NCBI GenBank assembly: GCA_020073495.1
Contig: JAIQFD010000003.1
Location: forward strand, 124,001-188,000
Source of the DNA: Terriglobia bacterium
Lineage (GTDB): Bacteria; Acidobacteriota; Terriglobia; Terriglobales; Acidobacteriaceae
Length of the DNA: 64,000 nt
Direction: 5' to 3'
Shown: piece by piece, positions 46,222 through 55,692 of the stretch
Numbering within the stretch: the stretch's first letter is position 1
Layout of the letters: each line of letters starts with the position of its first letter
The notes under the pieces: model-generated
The model's input: the letters and a program-made list of their open reading frames with translations, nothing else
What the model was told of the DNA's origin: nothing
Databases searched by the model: none
Program-made: the position numbers and the translations under genes

Positions 46222-47094
46222 CTAATGGGGTGTTCCCGCGAACTTTGCCCCGATGTCCGCCGACATGCGGATCAACGCATCCATCGGCTTCACCATCGGC
46301 CTGCCCGGTTCGCGCTGGCTCACCGCCTCGATCACTTTTTCCGTCGGGATGTTGCCCACCATCAGGTCCTGGGCGAACGGGCATCCGCCCAGCCCGCCGA
46401 TGGCCGAGTCGAACCGCCGGACGCCGCTGTCGTACGCCGCCAGCACCTTGGCGACCGCCTGCGCCGGACGGCTGTGCAGGTGTACGCCGATCTCCATATG
46501 GTCGAACTGCCGCAGCACCGGCTCCACCAACTCGTGGATCTGCTCCGGGGTGGACAGGCCCACCGTGTCGGCCAGCGAGATCATGGTCACGTCCATGTCC
46601 GCGATCAGCCCCACCGCCTCGATCACCTCGTCCACATTCCACAGGTCGCCGTACGGATTGCCGAACGCCATCGAGATGTACACCACCGTTTCCAACTCCA
46701 CCTGGCCGGCCATCTGCTGGATCTTCTCCAGTTCCTCGAGCGCGCTCTCCGGCGTCTGACTTTGGTTGCGTTGCAGGAACGTAGGAGAGACCGAGTAGGG
46801 GAACCCCACGGTCCGCACCGCCTCCGTGCCAATGGCCCGCTCCACACCCTTCTGGTTCACCACGATGCCGATGATCTCCACGTCGTCCGGCGGATCGAGC
46901 TGCTCCAGCACCAGCTCCGAGTCGGCCATCTGCGGCACCGCCTTGGGCGACACGAACGACACTGCGTCGATGTGCTTGAACCCAGCCCCGATCAGCGCGC
47001 GCAGGTACTGGACCTTCACCTCGGTCGGGATCTGGCCCTTCAGCCCCTGCCACGCGTCGCGCGGGCACTCGATCAGTTTGATTCCTTCTGCCAT
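46222..47094 (-). CDS. mvaB: Hydroxymethylglutaryl-CoA lyase
   Basis: The 290-residue TIM-barrel enzyme splits HMG-CoA into acetoacetate and acetyl-CoA. The active-site loop GGLGGCPFA with the catalytic Cys is present, as are the metal His pair in MEIGVHLHSRP and a start segment LIECPRDAWQGLKGQIP in place of the usual EVGPRDGLQ. That N-terminal change (PRDAWQ for PRDGLQ) keeps the Arg-Asp pair. It lies with carboxylase and hydratase genes of leucine catabolism. Confidence 0.9.
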   Translation of the reverse strand: MAEGIKLIECPRDAWQGLKGQIPTEVKVQYLRALIGAGFKHIDAVSFVSPKAVPQMADSELVLEQLDPPDDVEIIGIVVNQKGVERAIGTEAVRTVGFPYSVSPTFLQRNQSQTPESALEELEKIQQMAGQVELETVVYISMAFGNPYGDLWNVDEVIEAVGLIADMDVTMISLADTVGLSTPEQIHELVEPVLRQFDHMEIGVHLHSRPAQAVAKVLAAYDSGVRRFDSAIGGLGGCPFAQDLMVGNIPTEKVIEAVSQREPGRPMVKPMDALIRMSADIGAKFAGTPH

Positions 47095-47129
47095 TTGCGT
47101 TCATCCGCGTCGATCCGCGGAAAGAAAGC

Positions 47130-47378
47130 TCACCGCCGATGCGCATGGCGGTTGTCCGCCGCTTTCGATATCGCAGTCCCGATCGCCAGCAGCAACCCGG
47201 GCACAAAAAACACCACCGCGGGACCGATCCCGGTGCCGTGGAGCAGGTCGTCAGGGTCGAACGGGATGTCGAAGTAGTCGCGCAGGATCCGCTGGCCGCC
47301 TTCGGTCTCCAGCGCCGCGAATAGCACGAAGCAAATCGCCGCTAATAAACCGAGCAGCTTGGTCCGGCGCGAGGTCAC
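47130..47378 (-). CDS. 82-residue two-TM membrane protein inside the acyl-CoA operon
   Basis: The GTG at 47378 overlaps the carboxylase TGA. The product has TM1 (LLGLLAAICFVLFAALET), an acidic loop (DYFDIPFDPDDLLHGTGIG) and TM2 (PAVVFFVPGLLLAIGTAI). It has no recognised family. Translational coupling to the carboxylase suggests shared expression; its role is unknown. Confidence 0.65.
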   Translation of the reverse strand: MTSRRTKLLGLLAAICFVLFAALETEGGQRILRDYFDIPFDPDDLLHGTGIGPAVVFFVPGLLLAIGTAISKAADNRHAHRR

Positions 47379-49069
47379 GTTTGCAGCACCCCGACCTTGA
47401 ATTCCCGCACCTCGGGATTCAGGTTCGCCGCCTCCAGCGCCTGGATGATGGCCTCCCGCGTCTCCATCGGATCGATGATCCTGTCGATCCACAGCCTCGC
47501 CGCCCCGTAGCGCGGATCGGTTTGCTCCCCGTAAGTCGCCACCACGGATTCGTACAGCGCCTTTTTCTCTTCGTCGCTCAGCTTCTTGCCGCCGTGCTCC
47601 AGCTGCTTGACCTTGATCTCGACCAGCGTCCCGGCGGCCGACGCACCTGCCATCACAGCGTACTTCGCGCTCGGCCACGCGAACAGGAATCGCGGATCGT
47701 ATGCCTTTCCGCACATCGCGTAGTGTCCCGCGCCGAACGACCCCCCGATGATGATGGCGATCTTCGGCACCACCGAGTTGGACACGGCGTTCACCATCTT
47801 GGCGCCCGCCTTGATGATCCCGCTCCACTCCGCGTGCTTTCCCACCATGAACCCGTTGACATCGTGGAAGAAGATGAGCGGCACCAGGTTCTGATTGCAG
47901 TCCATGATGAAGCGCGCCGCCTTCTCCGCCGACTCGGTGTAGATCACGCCGCCGAACTCGATGCGCTTGTGGCCTTCCTTGTCCAGCATATGGACGTGCG
48001 TCTTCTGGTTGGCGACGATGCCCACCGCGAACCCGCCGATGCGCGCGAACCCGCACAGCACCGTCTCGCCGTACTCCGGCTTGTATTCGTCGAAGCGGCT
48101 GCCGTCCACGATGCGCGCCAGGATCTCCTTGGTGTCATACTGCCGCGCGGGATCGGACTCAAAGATCCCGTACAACTCCTCGTCCGGATAGAGCGGCGCC
48201 TCCGGTGCGATGCGGCTGAACGGACCGTGCGGGCGGTCGCCCATCTTCTCCACCAGCGACCGGATGCGCGTGATGCACGCTTCGTCGTTGGGCTCGCGGT
48301 AGTCGATCGTTCCCGAGATCTGCGAGTGCATGGCCGCTCCGCCCAGTTCCTCCGGGTCGCTCTTCTGTCCGATGGCGGCTTGCACCAGCGCCGGTCCCGC
48401 GAGGAACAGCCCGCTGCCGTCGGTCATCAGGATGTGGTCGCACATCACCGGCAGATATCCGCCGCCGGCAACGCACATGCCCATGATGGCCGCGATCTGC
48501 GGGATCCCCATCGCACTCATCACCGCGTTGTTGCGGAAGACGCGCCCAAAGTCGTCGGTGTCGGGGAAGACGTCTTCTTGCAGCGGCAGGAACACGCCCG
48601 CCGAATCCACCAGATAGATCGTGGGAATGTGGTTCTCGATGGCGATGTTCTGCGCCCGGATGACCTTCTTTGCGGTCATGGGGAAGAACGCGCCTGCTTT
48701 TACTGTCGCGTCATTCACGATGACCATGAACTGCCGCCCGTGGATGCGCCCGATGCCGGTGACCACGCCCGCCGCCGGCGCTCCGCCCCAGTCTTCGTAC
48801 ATGCCGTGGGCCGCGTAGATGCCCAGCTCGAACAGCTCGCAGCCGGGATCGAGCAGCAGCGCCAGGCGCTCGCGCGCGGTCAGGCGTCCCTTCTTGTGCT
48901 GTGCCTCGATGGCCTTTGCCCCGCCGCCCTCGCAAATCTTTTGTTCCTCGTTGCGCACCTGCGCCACCAGTTCGGCCATCGCGCGCATGTTCTTCTCGAA
49001 ACGCGGGGAGGTGGCGTCGACCTTGGTTTGCAGCACGTTGTTCACGGATTCCTGGGTCCGGTCGGCCAT
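47375..49069 (-). CDS. Acyl-CoA carboxylase beta subunit (methylcrotonyl-CoA type)
   Basis: The 564-residue carboxyltransferase transfers CO2 from biotin to an acyl-CoA. Both crotonase-like halves are visible: RLTARERLALLLDPGCEL at the start, GMCVAGGGYLPVMCDHILM in the N-terminal half, and GGSFGAGHYAMCGKAYDPRF with FAWPSAKYAVMAG in the second. Context (HMG-CoA lyase, hydratase) points to 3-methylcrotonyl-CoA, with propionyl-CoA as the alternative because a methylmalonyl-CoA mutase is near. The biotin carboxylase/carrier subunit is not in the window. Confidence 0.92.
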   Translation of the reverse strand: MADRTQESVNNVLQTKVDATSPRFEKNMRAMAELVAQVRNEEQKICEGGGAKAIEAQHKKGRLTARERLALLLDPGCELFELGIYAAHGMYEDWGGAPAAGVVTGIGRIHGRQFMVIVNDATVKAGAFFPMTAKKVIRAQNIAIENHIPTIYLVDSAGVFLPLQEDVFPDTDDFGRVFRNNAVMSAMGIPQIAAIMGMCVAGGGYLPVMCDHILMTDGSGLFLAGPALVQAAIGQKSDPEELGGAAMHSQISGTIDYREPNDEACITRIRSLVEKMGDRPHGPFSRIAPEAPLYPDEELYGIFESDPARQYDTKEILARIVDGSRFDEYKPEYGETVLCGFARIGGFAVGIVANQKTHVHMLDKEGHKRIEFGGVIYTESAEKAARFIMDCNQNLVPLIFFHDVNGFMVGKHAEWSGIIKAGAKMVNAVSNSVVPKIAIIIGGSFGAGHYAMCGKAYDPRFLFAWPSAKYAVMAGASAAGTLVEIKVKQLEHGGKKLSDEEKKALYESVVATYGEQTDPRYGAARLWIDRIIDPMETREAIIQALEAANLNPEVREFKVGVLQT

Positions 49070-49126
49070 GAGCTCTGGTTGCGAAACGGATAACCGTACA
49101 TCACGGGCGGGAGAGGGTGCAATCGC

Positions 49127-49699
49127 CTACGAAAGCCTGCGCAGGGCTTCTGCGATGGGATTGTCGGCGATGGCGTCCACCAGCCCAAACGCGAGCGCCT
49201 GCCTGGCGTGCAGCTTTTCCGCCGCGATGAACATCTCCAGCGCGCGCGCTTTTCCGACCAGACGGGAAAGGCGCTGCGTCCCGCCCCATCCGGTCATCAG
49301 CCCCAGCGCTGCCCCGCGATGTCCGAAGACCGCGTGCGGCGCAGCGATGCGGAAGTCGCAGGCCAGCGCAAGGTCAAGCCCGCCTCCCATACAGTAGCCG
49401 TGCACTGCCGCAAACACCTGTGCAGGGAAGCGGTCCACCTCGTCCATCAGTGCCTGGCCCATCTTGGCGAATGCGAAGGCGGAGGGGCCGTCGAGCGCTA
49501 CGATCTCGTTCAGGTCCGCGCCCGCGGAGAAGAACTTCTCATTGCCGGTGATGAGCAGCGGCTTCGCCCCGCGCGCCAGTTCCCGCACAGCCTCGGTCAG
49601 CGCCAGCACGCACGCGCGGGTCAGGCGGTTGGTGCCGTCCTCGGACTGCAGGCGAATGATGGTGGCTGAAGAAGCGGGTTCGGCCGCGAATCCGCTCAT
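49127..49699 (-). CDS. Short enoyl-CoA hydratase/isomerase
   Basis: The 190-residue crotonase-fold protein has [14 protein letters not shown] and [20 protein letters not shown] for the oxyanion hole, and [20 protein letters not shown]. It ends near residue 190, about 65 residues short of the normal length, so the C-terminal helices that complete trimer contacts are missing. The stop is clean and the start overlaps the B12 subunit stop by 4 bases (ATGA), so it seems a genuine short version rather than a broken gene. Confidence 0.8.
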   Translation of the reverse strand: MSGFAAEPASSATIIRLQSEDGTNRLTRACVLALTEAVRELARGAKPLLITGNEKFFSAGADLNEIVALDGPSAFAFAKMGQALMDEVDRFPAQVFAAVHGYCMGGGLDLALACDFRIAAPHAVFGHRGAALGLMTGWGGTQRLSRLVGKARALEMFIAAEKLHARQALAFGLVDAIADNPIAEALRRLS

Positions 49700-50118
49700 C
49701 CTGCGGCGGGGACGCTGCGCGGTTTCACGTTCTTGCGGATGAACTCGATGATCTCGTCCATCGGCGTTCCCGGCTGGAAGATGCCGGCCGCGCCGTTCTT
49801 TTTCAGGTTCTCCATGTCCTGATCGGGGATGATGCCGCCGACCAGCAGGAGCACGTCGTCCATCTTGTTCTGCTGCAGCAGGTCGTGCACGCGGGGCACG
49901 ATGGCGTTGTGCGCGCCCGACAGGATCGACAGCCCGATCACGTCCACGTCTTCTTGCAACGCCGCACTGACCACCATCTCCGGGGTCTGGCGCAGGCCCG
50001 TGTAGATGACCTCCATGCCGGCATCGCGCAGGGCGCGCGCAATCACCTTTGCCCCGCGGTCGTGCCCGTCGAGGCCGGGTTTGGCCACCAGCACGCGGAT
50101 CTTCTTTTCTTGAGCCAT
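49696..50118 (-). CDS. Methylmalonyl-CoA mutase small (B12-binding) subunit
   Basis: The 140-residue cobalamin-binding domain has DxHxxG (Asp17-Gly-His19-Asp-Arg-Gly22, with His19 the lower cobalt ligand). It later has [12 protein letters not shown] and [20 protein letters not shown]. It pairs with the large subunit at 52310, giving a split mutase as in archaea and some bacteria. The ATG at 50118 gives the standard N-terminus. It is first in the acyl-CoA operon reading leftward. Confidence 0.93.
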   Translation of the reverse strand: MAQEKKIRVLVAKPGLDGHDRGAKVIARALRDAGMEVIYTGLRQTPEMVVSAALQEDVDVIGLSILSGAHNAIVPRVHDLLQQNKMDDVLLLVGGIIPDQDMENLKKNGAAGIFQPGTPMDEIIEFIRKNVKPRSVPAAG

Positions 50119-50170
50119 GGGTTTCTCAAGCCGCAAACAGCTCGGATCTCCAACCACTAAGAATACAACA

Positions 50171-50270
50171 GGCGATTGGGCAATTGGGTGATTGAGTGAT
50201 CGGGTAATTGGCTCGGGGGTTTTTCAATTGCTCAATATCCCCGATTACCTAATCACTCAATTCGCCAATC
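50171..50270. repeat. AT-rich long inverted repeat
   Basis: The arms 50171-50210 and 50225-50267 are imperfect inverse copies built of short units such as GCGATTGGG, CAATTG and GAGTGAT. It lies between the glycosylase stop and the B12-subunit start; it may terminate the glycosylase transcript. Confidence 0.6.
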
Positions 50271-50870
50271 TCAGTCTTTCTTCCCGTCCAAGCTCCTCCA
50301 CAGGTAGTAGGCGGCGAGCGAGCGGTACGGCGCCCATGGCCGCGACAGCTTGTGTATGAAGTCGGGCTTGGGGAGCTTGCGCTTGCGCCAGTGCTTCTGG
50401 ATGGCCATCCGCACGCCGAAGTCGGTCGCGGGCATCACGTCGGGACGGCGCAGGGCGAACATCAGGAACATCTGCGCCGACCACAGGCCGATGCCTTTCA
50501 CGCGCGTCAGGTGCTCGATGACGTCGTCGTCCGACATCTCCGGCAGGCGCTCGAACTCGATCTCGCGGGCCTGGGTGCGCGCGGCCAGATCGCGGATGTA
50601 GCTGAGCTTTTGCCGCGAGAGCCCGCAGGCGCGCAGTTGCTCGTCGCTGAGCGCCAGGATCGTTTCCGGCGTGATCGCGCCTCCGGCTGCGGCGTTGACG
50701 CGGTCGAAGATCGTCTTTGCCGCTTTGCCATTGAGCTGCTGGTAGGCGATGGAGCGCACGAGGTTTTCGAAGGTGGGAGGCGCGTACTGCGGCTTGAGCG
50801 GTCCGACGCGCGCGATGATCCCTGCGAGAACGGGGTCGGCTTGCTTCAGATGGGCGACTGCTCGCTTCAT
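50271..50870 (-). CDS. DNA-3-methyladenine glycosylase II (AlkA-type HhH-GPD)
   Basis: The 199-residue base-excision enzyme has the helix-hairpin-helix and Gly/Pro-Asp loop LTRVKGIGLWSAQMFLMFAL followed by DVMPATDFGVRMAI, where Asp is the catalytic residue. The N-terminal half starts ADPVLAGIIARVGP. It lacks the N-terminal beta domain of E. coli AlkA, as in the shorter Mag1-like branch. It has no FeS Cys motif, so it is not an Nth/MutY protein. It lies alone on the minus strand. Confidence 0.9.
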   Translation of the reverse strand: MKRAVAHLKQADPVLAGIIARVGPLKPQYAPPTFENLVRSIAYQQLNGKAAKTIFDRVNAAAGGAITPETILALSDEQLRACGLSRQKLSYIRDLAARTQAREIEFERLPEMSDDDVIEHLTRVKGIGLWSAQMFLMFALRRPDVMPATDFGVRMAIQKHWRKRKLPKPDFIHKLSRPWAPYRSLAAYYLWRSLDGKKD

Positions 50871-50912
50871 AGGAAAGATGATTCACCACGGAGACACGGA
50901 GTTTCTGAATAA

Positions 50913-50988
50913 CATCCCGAGCGAAGCGAGGGAGCCCTATCGCCAAACGAATGCCTGAGGGTAGGGATCCCTCACTTCGTTCGGGATG
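50913..50988. repeat. CCTGAGCGA-type repeat arranged as an inverted pair
   Basis: CATCCCGAGCGAAGCGAGGG (from 50913) faces TAGGGATCCCTCACTTCGTT (from 50962). The right arm runs into the 3' end of the 83-residue gene, so its last residues are repeat-encoded. Confidence 0.7.
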
Positions 50989-51223
50989 AAGGAAAACGCC
51001 GCTCCTGCATGTATCGGTCGAAGTCGTCCCAATCGAGCGAGATCTTGTTGTGCTTCTTGCGCGAGCGCCACTCGATGGCGCCGTGGGAAACCAGCAGGGT
51101 ACCGATGATGTGATCGAGGCGCGTACGCCTCCCTCGCTTCACCGCGGCGTAGATCTTGAACTCGATGTCCGAGCGTCCCAGATCACGAAAGGGGACGGTG
51201 AACTTCACGCGATGATCTGCCAT
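50972..51223 (-). CDS. 83-residue hypothetical protein
   Basis: The product MADHRVKFTVPFRDLGRSDI continues as a basic, strand-rich domain (LDHIIGTLLVSHGAIEWRSR) with KISLDWDDFDRYMQERRF. GAGGAG lies 8 nt before the ATG, which supports it. The final residues (FPSSRTK) come from an intergenic repeat, so the natural C-terminus may have been changed. No family is recognised; a small nucleic-acid-binding role is conceivable but unsupported. Confidence 0.65.
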   Translation of the reverse strand: MADHRVKFTVPFRDLGRSDIEFKIYAAVKRGRRTRLDHIIGTLLVSHGAIEWRSRKKHNKISLDWDDFDRYMQERRFPSSRTK

Positions 51224-51285
51224 CGGCGCTCCTCTGGCTGGCTTGTCCGGATGGGCGGATTGTATCAGGAGCGCTCGCTCCGGCT

Positions 51286-51476
51286 TACCCCCTCCCCCCT
51301 CCCGGCATCAGTCGAAACAAAGGAGTTAGCGCTTGATATCAATGGCATCAGGAGCGGAACAGATTCGAGGCCCCTCCCCCTCCCCCTCCCCCTCCCCCTC
51401 CCCCTCCCCTTTGATATGTCGAAATGAAGGACTTAGGCGCGGAGATCTGTCGATATGTCGTTTCAAAGGACTTACG
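51286..51476 (-). repeat. G-rich composite repeat, copy 2 (inverted)
   Basis: On the minus strand the order is GTAAGTCCTTT-N4-CGACATATCG, CTAAGTCCTTC-N4-CGACATATC, a GGGGGA microsatellite (51371-51410), GGCTCCTGATGCC-like sequence, TTGATATCA, CTAACTCCTTT and CTGATGCCGGGAGGGGG. It matches 21999-22188 in order and orientation, with one extra unit. Confidence 0.65.
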
Positions 51477-51667
51477 AGATGGGCGGCATCTCGGCGGGCC
51501 TGGGCCCGCTACATCCAGCATAGCAAATCGAGTTGCGCGATCTTCGAATCTGGAGCAGGGAAGGCGAGTGGGATCAGAGGGTTAGGTTGTGGAAAAGAAA
51601 GTGCTTGCCAATAGCTAGAAGCTATAAATTGAGGATGGGCGGGTGAAGAAGGTCGTCGTTTGCGCCT

Positions 51668-51895
51668 GTGTGCCGCCCCTGAAGGGGCTCGGGGATGTTC
51701 TTGGCCGACGCTATAAACCCCCGCCTGAAGGCGGGGGCTTCCACGGTAATGCGAGAAATGTCTGTTTGTTTCGTGTGCCGCCCCTGAAGGGGCTCGGGAA
51801 TCTTTGGGGCCGCCAACCCCGGGCTTGCGCCCGGGGCTAAATTCTTGCGCCCGCTGAAGCGGGCTGCGCGGCCGGGGGCGGCCGCGCTACAAGTG
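51668..51895. repeat. Cluster of REP-like palindromes with TGAA loops
   Basis: Two direct copies of a GTGTGCCG-CCCCTGAAGGGG-CTCGGG unit (51668-51693 and 51773-51798) flank a perfect hairpin CCCCCGCC-TGAA-GGCGGGGG (51718-51737). They are followed by CCCCGGGCTTGCGCCCGGGG and CGCCCGCTGAAGCGGGC hairpins. The TGAA loop is shared with the REPs of the RAYT element. Confidence 0.75.
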
Positions 51896-51920
51896 ATGTC
51901 GGTCGGGAAATAGCTCCGAT

Positions 51921-52309
51921 CTATTTGTCTTTGTCTTCGAGACGGTGCCAGGTGCCGTCCGTCCTCTTCTCGAACATGAAATTGTACGAATTGGAATGCT
52001 GAATTACGTAACCCGTAGGTTTTTCCGTCGCACTTATGATTCCCGCTTTGTCACGTGCTTTCTCGACATCGGATCTAAAAACCTCCCAAATCTCGTCCAC
52101 CTCTTTGTGTAGCGCAGTTTTGTCTGAGAGCTTCAGTTCTGTCTCGTATTGAAGCATCAGCCCAAGTCTCTTGCCAGAGGTGTTGATTACCGGACCGACC
52201 TTAAGGACCTTTACTTCTTTGCCTGACTTGAGTTTGAGCTTTGACTGCGCAATAAGAGCGCAGCTCACCAGCATGGTCACGAGCACAAGGATAAATTGTG
52301 AGCGGGTCT

Positions 52310-52313
<4 letters not shown>
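51921..52313 (-). CDS. Exported hypothetical protein coupled to methylmalonyl-CoA mutase
   Basis: The 130-residue product starts with a signal peptide ([22 protein letters not shown]); a Cys inside the signal could suggest a lipoprotein but the context is not ideal. The rest ([20 protein letters not shown], later [20 protein letters not shown]) has no known family. The GTG at 52313 overlaps the mutase TGA (GTGA). The coding DNA is clearly AT-richer than the mutase gene, so this gene may have been placed there recently. Confidence 0.65.
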
Positions 52314-54112
<1,799 letters not shown>

Positions 54113-54233
54113 AAGGACGGGAATTAACCCTCAAGGATATAGAGATGCCTCGGGGCAGGCAATAGAAGGTAGTCACGAGGGGATGTGACGGCTGGACTAC
54201 CCCCAGGTGCAGGCGGCGCGGTAAGAAGGCCCC

Positions 54234-54404
54234 ATGATCCTTAAGATCCTTGCCGTCTGCGGCATCGTCCTGTTCTTCGTTTGAGTGGGCGCTGTGCTCC
54301 AGGGTTGGAGCAAGAGCACGATGTCCGGCCGTGCGATTGGCCTCGTGTTCCTGGTCGGGTTTGGATTCGCGGCGTGGTGGGGTGTGCGGACCTTATTCGG
54401 ATGA
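54234..54404 (+). pseudogene. Small two-TM membrane protein with in-frame TGA
   Basis: From ATG 54234 the frame reads MILKILAVCGIVLFFV, then TGA at 54282-54284, then VGAVLQGWSKSTMSGRAIG and LVFLVGFGFAAWWGVRTLFG before a second TGA. Both halves are good TM helices, so the whole looks like one 56-residue protein broken by a single stop, perhaps from a TGG (Trp) codon. GTAAGAAGG lies just upstream as a possible ribosome binding site. A sequencing error or a restart at the GTG following the TGA cannot be excluded. Confidence 0.5.
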
Positions 54405-54510
54405 AAAGCCGCCGTCGCTGACGCGACTCAGGCCTCGTGCCGTTCCAGTCCCGGGACTCGCGTCCCGGGCTGCAAGACCGTTGTCGCTGGCGCGACGGAG
54501 TCCCGAAGCT

Positions 54511-54575
54511 ACCTCAGCGGCTAAAGCCGATCTAAGAGTTGGATCATGATGCAGGCCTAAAGGCCTGCTCCACCC
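54511..54575. repeat. Orphan pair of RAYT-type REP palindromes
   Basis: CCTCAGCGGCTAAAGCCG (from 54512) and GCAGGCCTAAAGGCCTGC (from 54551) repeat, in the same order and spacing, the right-hand inner and outer repeats of the RAYT element 37 kb away. No transposase gene is present here. Confidence 0.8.
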
Positions 54576-54610
54576 GTTTCTCGCATTGCAGGGGTGAGAA
54601 AACAAATCAC

Positions 54611-55663
54611 CTACCTCTGATCAGCCCCAGTTTCGACGCCCACTGCCTTCAGCAGTTCCGCGCTCCAGAGTGGCAGTTTCTCTTCTTTGCCGATCGCGTT
54701 CTGCTCCGCCGCGGCTTGGTTGTACTTGGCCAGGAGCCCGCGTGGGTCGGACATGCACTCGATCAGCACGGCGCGGCCGAAGCGCTTCTCGATCATGGAT
54801 CCCATCTTGTAGCCGACCGTGTACCACGGCCCACGATAGCCGAAGAAAGTGAAAGCGACGTGGTCGGCGACCTCGGGCTTGGCAAAACCGCCGCTGATGA
54901 CGTCGAGAAAGAACTGGTTGACCTGGATGAGTTCCTGATCGACGAACTTCATGTCCTGGTCCCAGCGGGTGCGTTGGTCGGGCTTGAAATCGCGCATGGG
55001 ATGGACATCAGCGGAGCCGGCGGCGGCGAGTACGGCCAGGCCTTCGCCGAAGGCGCCCATCCAATCGGCCGCGTGGCGAGTGTTCTCCGGCAGCGACTTG
55101 ATGCGTTCGTCGTATTTCTTGCTGGCGTCGGAATAGCCGATGTGATGGCTCTCATGGGCGACGATGTTCTCGAACTCCGATTGGCTCTCCTCCGGGTCGA
55201 GGTAGAGGAAGATGGCCGGATCGGTCGTGACTTCGAATACAAAGCTGTTCGTCTTCGGCTTGATGACGGGATAGACCTTGGCCTTCACCCGCGCGTCCGG
55301 CGGCAGGTAGGGAATGATGCGCAGCGCGATCGCGCGCAGGTCAGCCTTTTTCCACGCCTCGAGCGTGTGCCAAAGCTCGGGCGCGCGCTTGGAGACATCC
55401 TCGGAAAGAACGAAGTTCTTGAAGTCGTCGTCGGTGAAGTCGCGGTGCAGGGAGGCTTCGCGCTTCTTCAGGCGCACGTATGGCTCGGCGATGAAGAGGC
55501 GCTGCCAATCGGCGTCGGGGACCGGCTTGCCAGCGGCACGCATCTCCACGATGGCCAGGACGGCCTCGGCTTCGGAGGTGTCGAGGGTGAATTGGACGCG
55601 AGTGTCGTCGGCGGCAACGGCCGTCGCGGCAAGCAGGAGGCAAGCCATCAGGAGGCGTTTCAT
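54611..55663 (-). CDS. Exported putative zinc peptidase (DUF5700-like)
   Basis: The 350-residue protein has a signal peptide (MKRLLMACLLLAATAVAADD) and a mainly helical body. A HExxH motif lies in ENIVAHESHHIGYSD; a Glu some 40 residues later in GAFGEGLAVLAAAGS could be the third ligand, as in gluzincins. This pattern fits the DUF5700 'putative zinc-dependent peptidase' group. No substrate is known. The ATG at 55663 gives the signal peptide; the frame is open upstream to 55825 but overlaps the glycosyltransferase gene. Confidence 0.75.
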   Translation of the reverse strand: MKRLLMACLLLAATAVAADDTRVQFTLDTSEAEAVLAIVEMRAAGKPVPDADWQRLFIAEPYVRLKKREASLHRDFTDDDFKNFVLSEDVSKRAPELWHTLEAWKKADLRAIALRIIPYLPPDARVKAKVYPVIKPKTNSFVFEVTTDPAIFLYLDPEESQSEFENIVAHESHHIGYSDASKKYDERIKSLPENTRHAADWMGAFGEGLAVLAAAGSADVHPMRDFKPDQRTRWDQDMKFVDQELIQVNQFFLDVISGGFAKPEVADHVAFTFFGYRGPWYTVGYKMGSMIEKRFGRAVLIECMSDPRGLLAKYNQAAAEQNAIGKEEKLPLWSAELLKAVGVETGADQR

Positions 55664-55692
55664 ACCTGTTGGACTGGTACGGACGGGATTGG

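Larger units (their letters stand above)
51224..51920. other. Gene-free repeat block
   Basis: Nearly 700 bases have no credible gene. They hold the G-rich composite repeat copy 2 (51286-51476), including a CCCCCT microsatellite of about six units, and then a cluster of REP-like palindromes (51668-51895). Confidence 0.65.

Noticed and set aside
51371-51410. Possible CRISPR-like array at the CCCCCT run
   Set aside because: It is a pure short tandem microsatellite with no spacers and no cas genes.
54282-54284. In-frame TGA as a selenocysteine codon
   Set aside because: The position is inside a membrane helix, no redox motif surrounds it, and no SECIS-like hairpin was recognised; a nonsense change is simpler.
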